A DNA stretch of 27,306 nt from a virus. The stretch covers positions 1 through 27,306 of the IMG/VR virus record IMGVR_UViG_3300044612_001891, one strand, 5' to 3'. Position 1 is the first letter of the stretch. The number at the start of each line of letters is the position of its first letter. Of this stretch, positions 1-5,399 are shown piece after piece. The notes beneath the pieces are model-generated. The model made no database searches. It was not told where the DNA came from and saw only the letters and a list, made by a program, of their open reading frames with translations. A program made the position numbers and the translations under genes.

Positions 1-7
1 CTGCCAT
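1..7 (-). CDS. Start of a gene running off the left edge
   Basis: An ATG at 7-5 on the minus strand, followed by GCA, opens a reading frame that leaves the window after two codons. It is preceded on the minus strand by a purine-rich GAGGGAG block at Shine-Dalgarno distance and by a good promoter (-10 at 40-45, -35 at 63-68). Only Met-Ala is visible, so no function can be given. Lying downstream of a DUF6291-like gene, it could be another replication gene, but that is a guess from position only. Confidence 0.55.
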
Positions 8-39
8 AAACTCACTCCCTCGTTTAATGTTGTTGTGTA

Positions 40-68
40 TGCATAACACAAACACAAGCCACCGTCAA
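40..68 (-). promoter_or_regulatory. Promoter with dyad for the leftmost gene
   Basis: On the minus strand TTGACG (63-68), a 17-bp spacer and TATGCA (40-45) form a promoter. A perfect inverted repeat, TTGTGT-N7-ACACAA, covers the -10 (33-51). The -35 overlaps the stop codon of the gene at 65-661. It is a member of the recurring promoter-operator family of this window. Confidence 0.65.
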
Positions 69-661
69 GCATCATCTTTAGCTGCCATGTTCTGAATCTC
101 TAACCTCTTAACAACCTCTTTTTCCAAACAAGAATTGTTTTTTGTCAAAGTATTAAACAATTCCGCAATCTCGTGATACTGTGGATACCACTGCGTATTT
201 GATTCCTTGATTTGCTGATAAGCCACCAAAAGAGAAAGCGCGGAAATCTTCCCATGAAAATCCTCCGCAATCTCGTTTATCAAAATGGAAAGGGTAGCCT
301 CACCATTCGATGCGTGTTTAAAAGCCATCAGACGGCTAAGGACATCGGTCAACATCTTTTTGCTTGCCACCACCCATTGCAACCTCAAGACATCATCGTA
401 GAGGCTTCCTAGAGCCTTCTGGACGCATTCAGCATCTTGAGGCTCCTCTCGCAACAGATCAAAACTTTCCATTTTGGTTTTTGAATCGTACTTCAAACCG
501 TAAATACCCTTAGGACTCAAGGCCGAGATTACGTCTGACATTGATGATTTTACGTTCGTAGTCAGTGAGCTTGGCAGGGAATCTTTGATTCTTTTCGTGT
601 CCAAAGAAGACACCTTCACCTGATTCACCGCCGTTGTTACCATTGTTCCAATTTTCTGCAT
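65..661 (-). CDS. Hypothetical phage protein, 198 aa
   Basis: I do not recognise this protein. It has 198 residues, is soluble (no membrane segment or signal peptide), and is mostly predicted-helical with long Leu/Ala-rich stretches around residues 70-150. No P-loop or zinc motif is visible. The start at 661 is supported by a GGGAG ribosome-binding site eight bases upstream. The first 50 codons lie inside the end of the DUF6291-like gene in another frame (152-bp overlap), so the two are probably co-transcribed and translationally coupled. A later start at Met41 (541) would reduce the overlap but has no ribosome-binding site. Its position beside a replication-type gene suggests an early role; nothing firmer can be said. 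Confidence 0.7.
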   Translation of the reverse strand: MQKIGTMVTTAVNQVKVSSLDTKRIKDSLPSSLTTNVKSSMSDVISALSPKGIYGLKYDSKTKMESFDLLREEPQDAECVQKALGSLYDDVLRLQWVVASKKMLTDVLSRLMAFKHASNGEATLSILINEIAEDFHGKISALSLLVAYQQIKESNTQWYPQYHEIAELFNTLTKNNSCLEKEVVKRLEIQNMAAKDDA

Positions 662-1316
662 TGTGTTTTCTCCCGTTGGTTTTGGTTTCTTTCGTTTCGT
701 AAACTGTCTGCCATCCGCGCTCTATTGCTGCTTCCAGTAACTTCGCAGGATCGTTTCCATCGTTGTAGAGATTTATAATTTTGCTAATGAGCAATTCCTT
801 CGCCCGATGCGACATGGCCTTTTTCAAATCCTTGCGATGCTGAAAAAAATCCAAAAGCAAATCTTCAGGGATGTAACTGGGAATATCCAACGGCGTTTCA
901 GATTCCGCTTTTTTCTTTATAGATTTCTTTTTTAAAATATCAGTATCAGTATCAGTATCAGTATCAGTATCAGTATCAGGTTTTTTTGGGTTATTTTGGG
1001 TTTCTAAATTAACCGACTCTAACCCAGATAAACCCACTGGGTTATTTTGGGTTTCTTTGGGTTCCTCTGTTTTTACAGGACGACCTCCCTTTAAACCATT
1101 GATCTTGTTTCTTTCTTTCACGGACTCATATTTTTCCATGTCTCTATCAAGGTTCACTTTGATAAAACTGAATGCCATCTGCACGATGGGTTCCATTTCC
1201 ACATCATGACCCTGATTGTATAAAAAAATGGCTTTTAAAAGTTTCCCAGCCTGTTCATCCGTTAGCAACTGGATGTGCTGTTCGTAGTCCTGATACAGGA
1301 TAAAACTCTTTTTCAT
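510..1316 (-). CDS. DUF6291-like phage replication-region protein
   Basis: 268 residues. Residues 1-80 match the pattern of DUF6291 proteins of phages and prophages: a KSFILYQDYE start, a DEQAGKLLKAIFLYNQG helix, then a KERNKINGLKGGRP segment. Such proteins usually sit in replication modules next to helicase loaders; their biochemical role is not established. A low-complexity linker (about residues 80-140) contains two ETQNNP repeats and seven Asp-Thr units encoded by a TATCAG hexamer array (938-979). A basic segment and a second folded part (about 145-268) follow. The start has an AGGA ribosome-binding site. The promoter probably lies at 1411-1439. The last 50 codons overlap the next gene in a different frame. 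Family placement is fairly secure; the role in replication is inferred from context. Confidence 0.75.
   Translation of the reverse strand: MKKSFILYQDYEQHIQLLTDEQAGKLLKAIFLYNQGHDVEMEPIVQMAFSFIKVNLDRDMEKYESVKERNKINGLKGGRPVKTEEPKETQNNPVGLSGLESVNLETQNNPKKPDTDTDTDTDTDTDILKKKSIKKKAESETPLDIPSYIPEDLLLDFFQHRKDLKKAMSHRAKELLISKIINLYNDGNDPAKLLEAAIERGWQTVYETKETKTNGRKHNAENWNNGNNGGESGEGVFFGHEKNQRFPAKLTDYERKIINVRRNLGLES
938..979. repeat. (TATCAG)7 hexanucleotide tandem repeat
   Basis: Seven perfect copies of TATCAG read on the plus strand encode the Asp-Thr array of the DUF6291-like protein on the minus strand. Because the unit is six bases, slippage would change linker length by two residues and keep the frame. 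Confidence 0.95.
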
Positions 1317-1727
1317 GGGATTGTCCTCGCATCCTCGCTAAACAAATTTGGGGCAACCCGTCCTGCGAGGGAAGAGTGGGCTTTCGGCTGGCCTGCCTAG
1401 CCCCATGTTGTTGGTATATTATACAGGCAGAAAAGTCAATAAGGATAATTAAAAAAAGGAGGTGCGATGAAAAGTCAACGACAACTTTAATCACCGCACC
1501 AAGGCACCCTTAATACTGCGAACTCTGCTGGAGAGGGCCTGCCAGTTACTCGGCAGCTAGGCAGCACAAATCGGCCATTTTAGAACACATTTCCTTGTTC
1601 CTACATAAATCCCAATAGGAAATTACAATCCTACGGTGGCAACCCGTTTCTCATGTCACTAAGAAAGGGCTTTTGGAAGGAGGCTCTTCCTAGCACAATT
1701 CATTTGTATCACACACGCATACCAAGG
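1317..1727. other. Non-coding stretch with leader and inverted repeats
   Basis: No convincing gene is visible in these 411 bases; a 79-codon minus frame at 1255-1494 lacks coding character. On the minus strand TTGACT (1434-1439), 17 bp and TACCAA (1411-1416), with a TATAAT at 1418-1423, form a likely promoter giving a leader of about 90 bases before the gene at 1316. A second candidate minus promoter, TTGACC (1726-1731) with TACAAA (1703-1708), would transcribe 1695 leftward. CTGCCTAGC near 1394 and GCTAGGCAG near 1555 are complementary, and the 10-mer GGCAACCCGT occurs near 1353 and 1637, so the region may hold a structured leader or small RNA. This is inference. Confidence 0.4.
1411..1439 (-). 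promoter_or_regulatory. Candidate promoter of the DUF6291-like gene
   Basis: The minus strand shows TTGACT (1434-1439) and, 17 bp on, TACCAA followed by CAACATG. The same arrangement is seen in the minus promoter at 3207-3235. A consensus TATAAT (1418-1423) also lies here, but only 10 bp from this -35, so the exact hexamers are uncertain. Confidence 0.45.
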
Positions 1728-1934
1728 TCAATCATTTTTCTTGCGTAAGTTGGATAATTTAGCCCTTCTATTATCATGCAAAATCGCTTCCACAATGTAC
1801 TCTTTCACCAACTGAGATCGTGTCCATCCAAGTTGTTTTGCCCTCATATCAAGAGAATCCCTAATATCAAAAGGAATCCTCACGTTCAATGGAACGCTTG
1901 CGGATTCATACTTGTTTTCCGTGTCGTCTGTCAT
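1728..1934 (-). CDS. Ribbon-helix-helix DNA-binding regulator
   Basis: A 68-residue protein with the Arc/CopG/MetJ-type ribbon-helix-helix layout: a short beta strand at residues 13-20 (SVPLNVRI), helix A at about 22-35, a turn with Gly36-Trp-Thr-Arg-Ser, helix B at about 39-54, then a basic tail. Such proteins bind DNA as dimers through the strand pair and usually repress. A GAGGA ribosome-binding site precedes the start at 1934. The gene stands alone, flanked by non-coding DNA on both sides. The phased repeats at 2010-2134 upstream are the obvious place for autoregulation, and it is also a candidate for the shared operators elsewhere in the window. The fold is confident; the targets are inferred. 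Confidence 0.8.
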   Translation of the reverse strand: MTDDTENKYESASVPLNVRIPFDIRDSLDMRAKQLGWTRSQLVKEYIVEAILHDNRRAKLSNLRKKND

Positions 1935-2009
1935 AAAGTCCTCTTTGTTGCGTTCACTTGTAACACAAATGATATGTCATTAAAGGTGAAATAGCAAGAG
2001 GAAATTTTT

Positions 2010-2134
2010 GTCGATGTCAAGCGTCGATTCGTCGACGATAGGGATTATTTCGTCGACGATATTGTCGACAAATTGCGTAACTATCTGAAATTAAAACATA
2101 TACGCATATATGGATGCCGTCGACGCATATATGG
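2010..2134. repeat. GTCGAY cluster with 21-bp-phased direct repeats
   Basis: GTCGAC occurs at 2031, 2052, 2064 and 2119, and GTCGAT at 2010 and 2023. The 13-mer TTCGTCGACGATA is repeated at 2028-2040 and 2049-2061. The 12-mer ACGCATATATGG is repeated at 2102-2113 and 2123-2134. Both repeat pairs have a period of exactly 21 bp, two helical turns. Iterons or cooperative repressor sites would look like this. Confidence 0.75.
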
Positions 2135-2221
2135 CCCATAAATTCCCATGATTTCCCATCTGTGCCCACATGTTCAAAAAACGCCATTTTGTATACACGT
2201 TCTGGCGATATGCGTAAAAAG

Positions 2222-2250
2222 TTGACATATTTGAACATGTTTAGTATGTT
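2222..2250 (+). promoter_or_regulatory. Strong plus-strand promoter before hairpins
   Basis: TTGACA (2222-2227), a 17-bp spacer and TATGTT (2245-2250) form a near-consensus sigma70-type promoter. The spacer contains one arm of the ACATGTTCAAA/TTTGAACATGT inverted repeat. No plus-strand gene follows before 3242, so the product would be a non-coding or antisense RNA. Confidence 0.6.
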
Positions 2251-2252
2251 TA

Positions 2253-2370
2253 TGTTTCAGGGGTTCATCAAGGATGAACAAAACCATGGTCCCTGAAACA
2301 AGGGCACATGCTGAGAATGCTCGGTATGTGCCCTACTTGATTAGTGCTTTTAGATTGTCTCAGCATGACT
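2253..2370 (+). ncRNA. Candidate structured RNA with two hairpins
   Basis: Starting a few bases after the promoter at 2222-2250, TGTTTCAGGG (2253-2262) pairs perfectly with CCCTGAAACA (2291-2300) around an inner GTTCAT/ATGAAC stem. A second stem pairs GGGCACAT (2302-2309) with ATGTGCCC (2326-2333) and continues inward with CTGAG/CTCGG. CATGCTGAGA (2307-2316) can instead pair perfectly with TCTCAGCATG (2358-2367), so two mutually exclusive folds exist. Alternatively the hairpins are only the terminator of the minus-strand operon. The 3' end is not defined. Confidence 0.4.
2296..2333 (-). terminator. Terminator of the minus operon 2350-3172
   Basis: Read on the minus strand, GGGCACAT...ATGTGCCC (2333-2302) forms an 8-bp stem that extends inward. 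It is followed by TTGTTT and starts 17 bases after the stop of the gene at 2350. This is a plausible intrinsic terminator with a short U-tract. Confidence 0.5.
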
Positions 2371-2712
2371 AAAATCTACAATAATACGATTATTACCATC
2401 TTTTTTAACGGGAAATCTTGTTGTTTTTTCTTTGCAAATTCCCAAAAATTCCAAAAAAGTCTTTGCGTTAATAGAGGTTCCCGACACATGGTGTGTCATT
2501 TTATGTAAATGCTGTTCTTTCAGAGCGTCTTCGTCGCAAAGAAACTCTATACAAAAAAGTTTATTTTCTAAATCATGATAAAGCACGGCAAACTTGTATT
2601 TATCTAAAGAAAATTCCCTTTTTATCCCTGTGTTAAGATTGATTTTTCCTGTATTGCTTACACTGCAAATGAAAGGTTTTTTTGGGGGTTTTGTAAATTT
2701 TACAAAGTTCAT
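2350..2712 (-). CDS. Hypothetical phage protein, 120 aa
   Basis: Not recognised. I place the start at 2712 because AAGGAA lies just upstream; a longer frame to 2772 would overlap the preceding gene and has no such site. The 120-residue product is basic at its N-terminus (KFTKPPKKPF), then mixed alpha/beta with aromatic-rich strands and a HLHKMTHH histidine-rich segment near residues 74-81. It has no signal peptide or membrane segment. It follows the gene at 2726-3172 by 13 bases and is probably its operon partner. A hairpin terminator lies after its stop. Confidence 0.65.
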   Translation of the reverse strand: MNFVKFTKPPKKPFICSVSNTGKINLNTGIKREFSLDKYKFAVLYHDLENKLFCIEFLCDEDALKEQHLHKMTHHVSGTSINAKTFLEFLGICKEKTTRFPVKKDGNNRIIVDFSHAETI

Positions 2713-2725
2713 ACAATTTCCTTTT

Positions 2726-3172
2726 TTAAAGATGTTTAATTTCTTTTTGAATCTCTGCCACCAAAGATTCATGCATTGTCACGCCCTCAAGGGCGGGTAT
2801 GCAGCGTTTAAGAAGCTGCTTTGCCCGTTGTTGGGCAGTAAAAGGTTGCTGTTCAGGTGTCTTTCTTTTCTCAGGGTGCAGCACCCACGTCTTAAAGTTA
2901 ATGCCCTCTTCCTTACCTTGTATTCCGCACTGAAGGACATGCTCATAGTATGAATCCATATCTTCAAACGTGGCATTTAGCTTTAAGCACTCTTGGACAA
3001 AGTCTATGCTGTAGTATCTGTCGCAGCATTCAAAAACATTGGTGTAATCGTTTTCGTCCCACCCAACAAAATCCACCGTCTCTAAAGATTCTTCAGGGTA
3101 ATATTTCTTAAGAAACGCAATAATCGTTTTTTTACACGCATCATTATACTTTAACCACGCATCATTTTTCAT
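2726..3172 (-). CDS. Hypothetical phage protein, 148 aa
   Basis: Not recognised. The 148-residue soluble protein is acidic and aromatic-rich in its first half (several YY and WDEND-type stretches, a CC pair near residues 49-50). Its basic second half includes PEKRKTPEQQPFTAQQRAKQ, which looks like a linker leading into a C-terminal helix. It is the first gene of a two-gene leftward operon. The promoter is the minus member of the face-to-face pair at 3207-3235. The ribosome-binding site (AGAGA) is weak. Confidence 0.65.
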   Translation of the reverse strand: MKNDAWLKYNDACKKTIIAFLKKYYPEESLETVDFVGWDENDYTNVFECCDRYYSIDFVQECLKLNATFEDMDSYYEHVLQCGIQGKEEGINFKTWVLHPEKRKTPEQQPFTAQQRAKQLLKRCIPALEGVTMHESLVAEIQKEIKHL

Positions 3173-3182
3173 AACTTATCTC

Positions 3183-3211
3183 TTGATTTTGTCATTGTGT
3201 TGGTGTATGGT
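3183..3211 (+). promoter_or_regulatory. Rightward promoter of a face-to-face pair
   Basis: TTGATT (3183-3188), 17 bp and TATGGT (3206-3211) face right towards the gene at 3242. The -10 shares five bases with the -10 of the leftward promoter on the other strand. GTGTT (3197-3201) and AACAC (3218-3222) form an inverted repeat around both. Confidence 0.6.
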
Positions 3212-3235
3212 ATACATAACACAAACGAAAGTCAA
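3207..3235 (-). promoter_or_regulatory. Leftward promoter of a face-to-face pair
   Basis: On the minus strand TTGACT (3230-3235), 17 bp and TACCAT (3207-3212) face left towards the gene at 3172. Two polymerases cannot occupy this and the rightward promoter at once. Confidence 0.6.
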
Positions 3236-3241
3236 GAGATT

Positions 3242-3478
3242 ATGATTTTATCATACTACTACACAGGGATTCACAAAGATGAATTGCCGGCTTTTGAAAA
3301 GAAGGCAAAGAAACTACAGGCTGATTATAAATCGTTCGTGGTCGGCGGTATCGAAAGAACAATGCGGGTTCATTTCACGGGTGATGATTTAACCGAGTGT
3401 GAAAAAAAAGCATCTGTTTTTCGTAAGGTTTATGCAAACAAAAAGCAGATCGGTCCGTGGTCGAGAGAAGTGCGATGA
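3242..3478 (+). CDS. Hypothetical phage protein, 78 aa
   Basis: Not recognised. I choose the ATG at 3242 because AAGAGA precedes it and it lies downstream of the expected transcript start near 3218; the frame is open further upstream, but that part overlaps the promoter. The 78-residue, Lys-rich protein reads like a small alpha/beta domain: an N-terminal hydrophobic strand (ILSYYYTGIH), a helix rich in Lys (PAFEKKAKKLQADY), two strands, then a final helix. It is the first gene of a four-gene operon and overlaps the next by ATGA (3475-3478). Confidence 0.65.
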   Translation: MILSYYYTGIHKDELPAFEKKAKKLQADYKSFVVGGIERTMRVHFTGDDLTECEKKASVFRKVYANKKQIGPWSREVR

Positions 3479-3912
3479 AACACACACAAGAAACGCTAGA
3501 TACATTATTGGAAAATGGAATTAGAGATTTTTCAGGATGCGATTTATCGGGTTTGAGTTTCAAAAAGTATTCCAAAGAAAATCTGAGCATTTTTGCAGAA
3601 ATGAATTTAGATGAATCATTTTTTTGTCGAGATAACAATCTTGATTTTGAGCAATTATGTTTAGCATCCCTAAAGGGCGCTTACATGGAAGAAATGATTG
3701 TGACTTGGGGCATAACTTTTTGGTGTGAGAAAAAAAAGTATAATTATGAAGAAAAAGTTTGTTTAAAAGAAAAAATAAAATCATTCTCTATGGCTTACAA
3801 AGAAACAAATAATGGTGAGTTCTTACTAAAATCAGATATTCCCTTTATGATAAAGGGATGCTCTATGAAAAGATTTCAATACCTAAAGCCATGTTTGGAT
3901 AATTTACTATGA
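3475..3912 (+). CDS. Short paralogue of the pentapeptide-repeat protein
   Basis: The 145-residue product begins with a module nearly identical in layout to that of the next gene: M-K-x-T-Q-E-x-L-D, then GIRDFSGCDLSGLSF. In the neighbour this becomes GIKDFSGCDLSGLKF and runs on into pentapeptide repeats. Here the repeats stop after about 35 residues and the rest is a Lys/Glu-rich region with no clear family. It overlaps both neighbours by ATGA, so all three are translated from one mRNA. It looks like a tandem duplication in which only the N-terminal module was kept. A partner or modulator of the full-length protein is an inference. Confidence 0.7.
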   Translation: MKHTQETLDTLLENGIRDFSGCDLSGLSFKKYSKENLSIFAEMNLDESFFCRDNNLDFEQLCLASLKGAYMEEMIVTWGITFWCEKKKYNYEEKVCLKEKIKSFSMAYKETNNGEFLLKSDIPFMIKGCSMKRFQYLKPCLDNLL

Positions 3913-4739
3913 AAAAGTACACACAAGACGAACTAGATGATGCACTAAGTGACGGAATCAAGGATTTTTCGGGATGTGATCTATCGGGCTTAAAGTTTAT
4001 AGGATTAAGCCTTTGCGCGGCCAACTTTGTTGGGTCGGATATGATTTCAACAGAAATAGTGACTTGTGACTTTTCATGCTCTAATTTTGACGGTGCAGAT
4101 TTAACGGGTTCCTATATCACGGAATCCAAATTTAATGGCTCAACGTTTAATGGATCCAAACTGAAAAAATGCCAGATTTTGCTTTGCGATTTTAGTCCAC
4201 ATATTTATCAATACGCTGCAACTGTAGACAAAGAACGAAAAGTAAAAAAAACAGTTATTCACGGGTCAAATTTTTCAGGTTCTTGTCTTTATGGTTCAGA
4301 TTTTTGTCATATTGAGATAATGGGAACAGATTTTTCTCACGTCGTAACGTTTACAGATAATGCAAAAACGAATGAAACTATTGAAGCTCTTTTTGGTAAA
4401 AAATGGACCTTAGATACAATCAAAGGGGTAAAATTTTGCGGTGCTAATTTACTCGGATGCTGTTTTACAGAGGCAAGCCTTGCCAAGGCTAATTTTTATG
4501 GGTGTCAACTGGATGGTGTTTCTTTTAGACAGGCCACCCTAATTCATTGCGACTTCCAACACGCAAAACTTAAGGGATCAAATTTCCGACACGCATACAT
4601 TCATGCTGGTGATTTTGATTATGCAGATTTATCGGGGGCAAACTTTCAATGGGTGCCATTAAAAAACCCTGATTTTAAAGGCGTAACCCTTATCGGAACG
4701 GAAACCAATGGGGCGCGTTTGCAAGAAATAACCTATTAA
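3909..4739 (+). CDS. Pentapeptide-repeat protein, 276 aa
   Basis: Pentapeptide repeats of the A(D/N)LxG and xxFxx type occur in two blocks, about residues 18-96 (for example SNFDGADLTGSYI, SKFNGSTFNGS) and 172-270 (VKFCGANLLGC, ANFYGCQLDG, ADLSGANF). They are separated by a charged, non-repeat insert. Such repeats fold into a right-handed quadrilateral beta helix; some family members (Qnr, MfpA) mimic DNA and bind gyrase, but most are of unknown function. There is no signal peptide or membrane segment, so it is probably cytoplasmic, and unusually many Cys are present. It is the third gene of the operon from the promoter at 3183. A DNA-mimic or anti-host-defence role is possible but unproven. 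Confidence 0.85.
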   Translation: MKKYTQDELDDALSDGIKDFSGCDLSGLKFIGLSLCAANFVGSDMISTEIVTCDFSCSNFDGADLTGSYITESKFNGSTFNGSKLKKCQILLCDFSPHIYQYAATVDKERKVKKTVIHGSNFSGSCLYGSDFCHIEIMGTDFSHVVTFTDNAKTNETIEALFGKKWTLDTIKGVKFCGANLLGCCFTEASLAKANFYGCQLDGVSFRQATLIHCDFQHAKLKGSNFRHAYIHAGDFDYADLSGANFQWVPLKNPDFKGVTLIGTETNGARLQEITY

Positions 4740-4757
4740 AATTATGGAGATAACCAA

Positions 4758-5000
4758 ATGATTAAATCTACAGCAATTTTTGTTCTCATGGCTGCCCTTT
4801 CGAGTGCGGCTATGGCGCAAACGCCCTACTACAGCGTAGAATGCCTTTACGAATGGACACTTCACTGTGAACGGTTAAAAATGGAAGAAGAGCGGGCACA
4901 CAGAGAAGAGATGCTACAGGAAATGAAACGGCAAAACCGAATCCTGCAACAGCAAGCAGATCAGGAAAAAAGGGCTTTTCAATGGAGAAATCTTGATTAG
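4758..5000 (+). CDS. Small exported coiled-coil protein
   Basis: 80 residues with a classic Sec signal peptide: Lys3, a hydrophobic core at about 5-18, and a cleavage motif AMA-Q at 19-22. The mature part is about 60 residues and is a highly charged helix (EEERAHREEMLQEMKRQ) likely to form a coiled coil in the periplasm, with two Cys near its start that could form a disulphide. A GGAG ribosome-binding site precedes the ATG, and the gene follows the pentapeptide gene by 18 bases. There is no lipobox. Phage-encoded periplasmic proteins of this size often alter the envelope or block superinfection; that is context, not evidence. Confidence 0.75.
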   Translation: MIKSTAIFVLMAALSSAAMAQTPYYSVECLYEWTLHCERLKMEEERAHREEMLQEMKRQNRILQQQADQEKRAFQWRNLD

Positions 5001-5230
5001 ATTTTTGCTTTTGGGCGGCGGCCGCGTGGCTTTTTTGCTTCCAAAGAGGGTAGAATAATAATTTTATCCTCTTTATTGCCATTCTCAGCAAGGGCAACTA
5101 TTTTTCTGGCATCCTCAATGCAGCCATTGATAACGGTTTCATCAAAAAAAGATGTCATTTTATCGTATCGCTTAATCAAAAGCGCATTCAGAGCGGCTGC
5201 AAAAACTGATGAAGTATCGGTCATAATCAT
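4997..5230 (-). CDS. Small protein with AT-hook-like C-terminus
   Basis: The likely product starts at 5230 (MIMTDTSS; 5224 is the alternative) and has 77 residues. The body is helical. The C-terminus KKPRGRRPKAKI resembles an AT-hook (basic residues around Arg-Gly-Arg next to Pro), which binds the minor groove of AT-rich DNA. The gene is convergent with the exported-protein gene, overlapping its stop by four bases. A promoter TTGTGT-N17-TAGTAT (5344-5349, 5321-5326) lies back-to-back with that of the gene at 5400. The leader can fold through CACCGTG/CACGGTG. DNA binding is inferred from the tail alone. Confidence 0.6.
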   Translation of the reverse strand: MIMTDTSSVFAAALNALLIKRYDKMTSFFDETVINGCIEDARKIVALAENGNKEDKIIILPSLEAKKPRGRRPKAKI

Positions 5231-5320
5231 TACTTTTCTTAATTGTAACTTACAGAATAAAACGACACCGTGTCTGGCCAAGCCAAATCCTACAAAACGA
5301 CGTAGTCACGGTGCTTGCAT

Positions 5321-5349
5321 ATACTATACAAAAAAACCCCTTGACACAA
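5321..5349 (-). promoter_or_regulatory. Leftward promoter with hairpin leader
   Basis: On the minus strand TTGTGT (5344-5349), 17 bp and TAGTAT (5321-5326). Transcription would begin near 5314, so the first bases of the RNA (CACCGTG, 5313-5307) can pair with CACGGTG (5272-5266) to cap the leader. The -35 overlaps that of the rightward promoter. Confidence 0.45.
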
Positions 5350-5369
5350 GCCCTTTTGTTGTGTAGTGT
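5341..5369 (+). promoter_or_regulatory. Promoter with TGTTGT-N13-ACAACA operator
   Basis: TTGACA (5341-5346), 17 bp and TAGTGT (5364-5369). The inverted repeat TGTTGT (5357-5362) and ACAACA (5376-5381) encloses the -10. The 25-bp dyad is almost identical to the one at 8638-8662. Confidence 0.75.
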
Positions 5370-5399
5370 ATACAAACAACAACAAACAAGGAAACCCTT

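Larger units (their letters stand above)
1935..2349. other. Non-coding regulatory or origin-like region
   Basis: This 415-base region has no gene I can support. From left to right it holds the leader of the regulator gene, a cluster of GTCGAC/GTCGAT sites with 21-bp-phased direct repeats (2010-2134), an 11-bp inverted repeat ACATGTTCAAA/TTTGAACATGT (near 2168 and 2230), a plus-strand promoter (2222-2250), and two strong hairpins (2253-2333). It looks like an operator array or replication origin rather than spacer. Confidence 0.5.

Noticed and set aside
212-412. 66-codon plus frame
   Set aside because: It is antisense to the 198-residue gene, which has a good ribosome-binding site; I see no promoter or start signal for the plus frame.
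938-979. Possible CRISPR-type array
   Set aside because: The repeat is a six-base microsatellite without spacers, inside a coding linker. No repeat-spacer structure occurs in the window.
1255-1494. 79-codon minus frame upstream of the DUF6291-like gene
   Set aside because: It overlaps the true gene start and its leader, and its composition is that of random translation, with no usable start signal.
2017-2238. 73-codon minus frame over the phased repeats
   Set aside because: It has no ribosome-binding site, its C-terminus is only the translation of the GTCGAC repeats, and it covers the promoter and inverted repeats that explain the region better.
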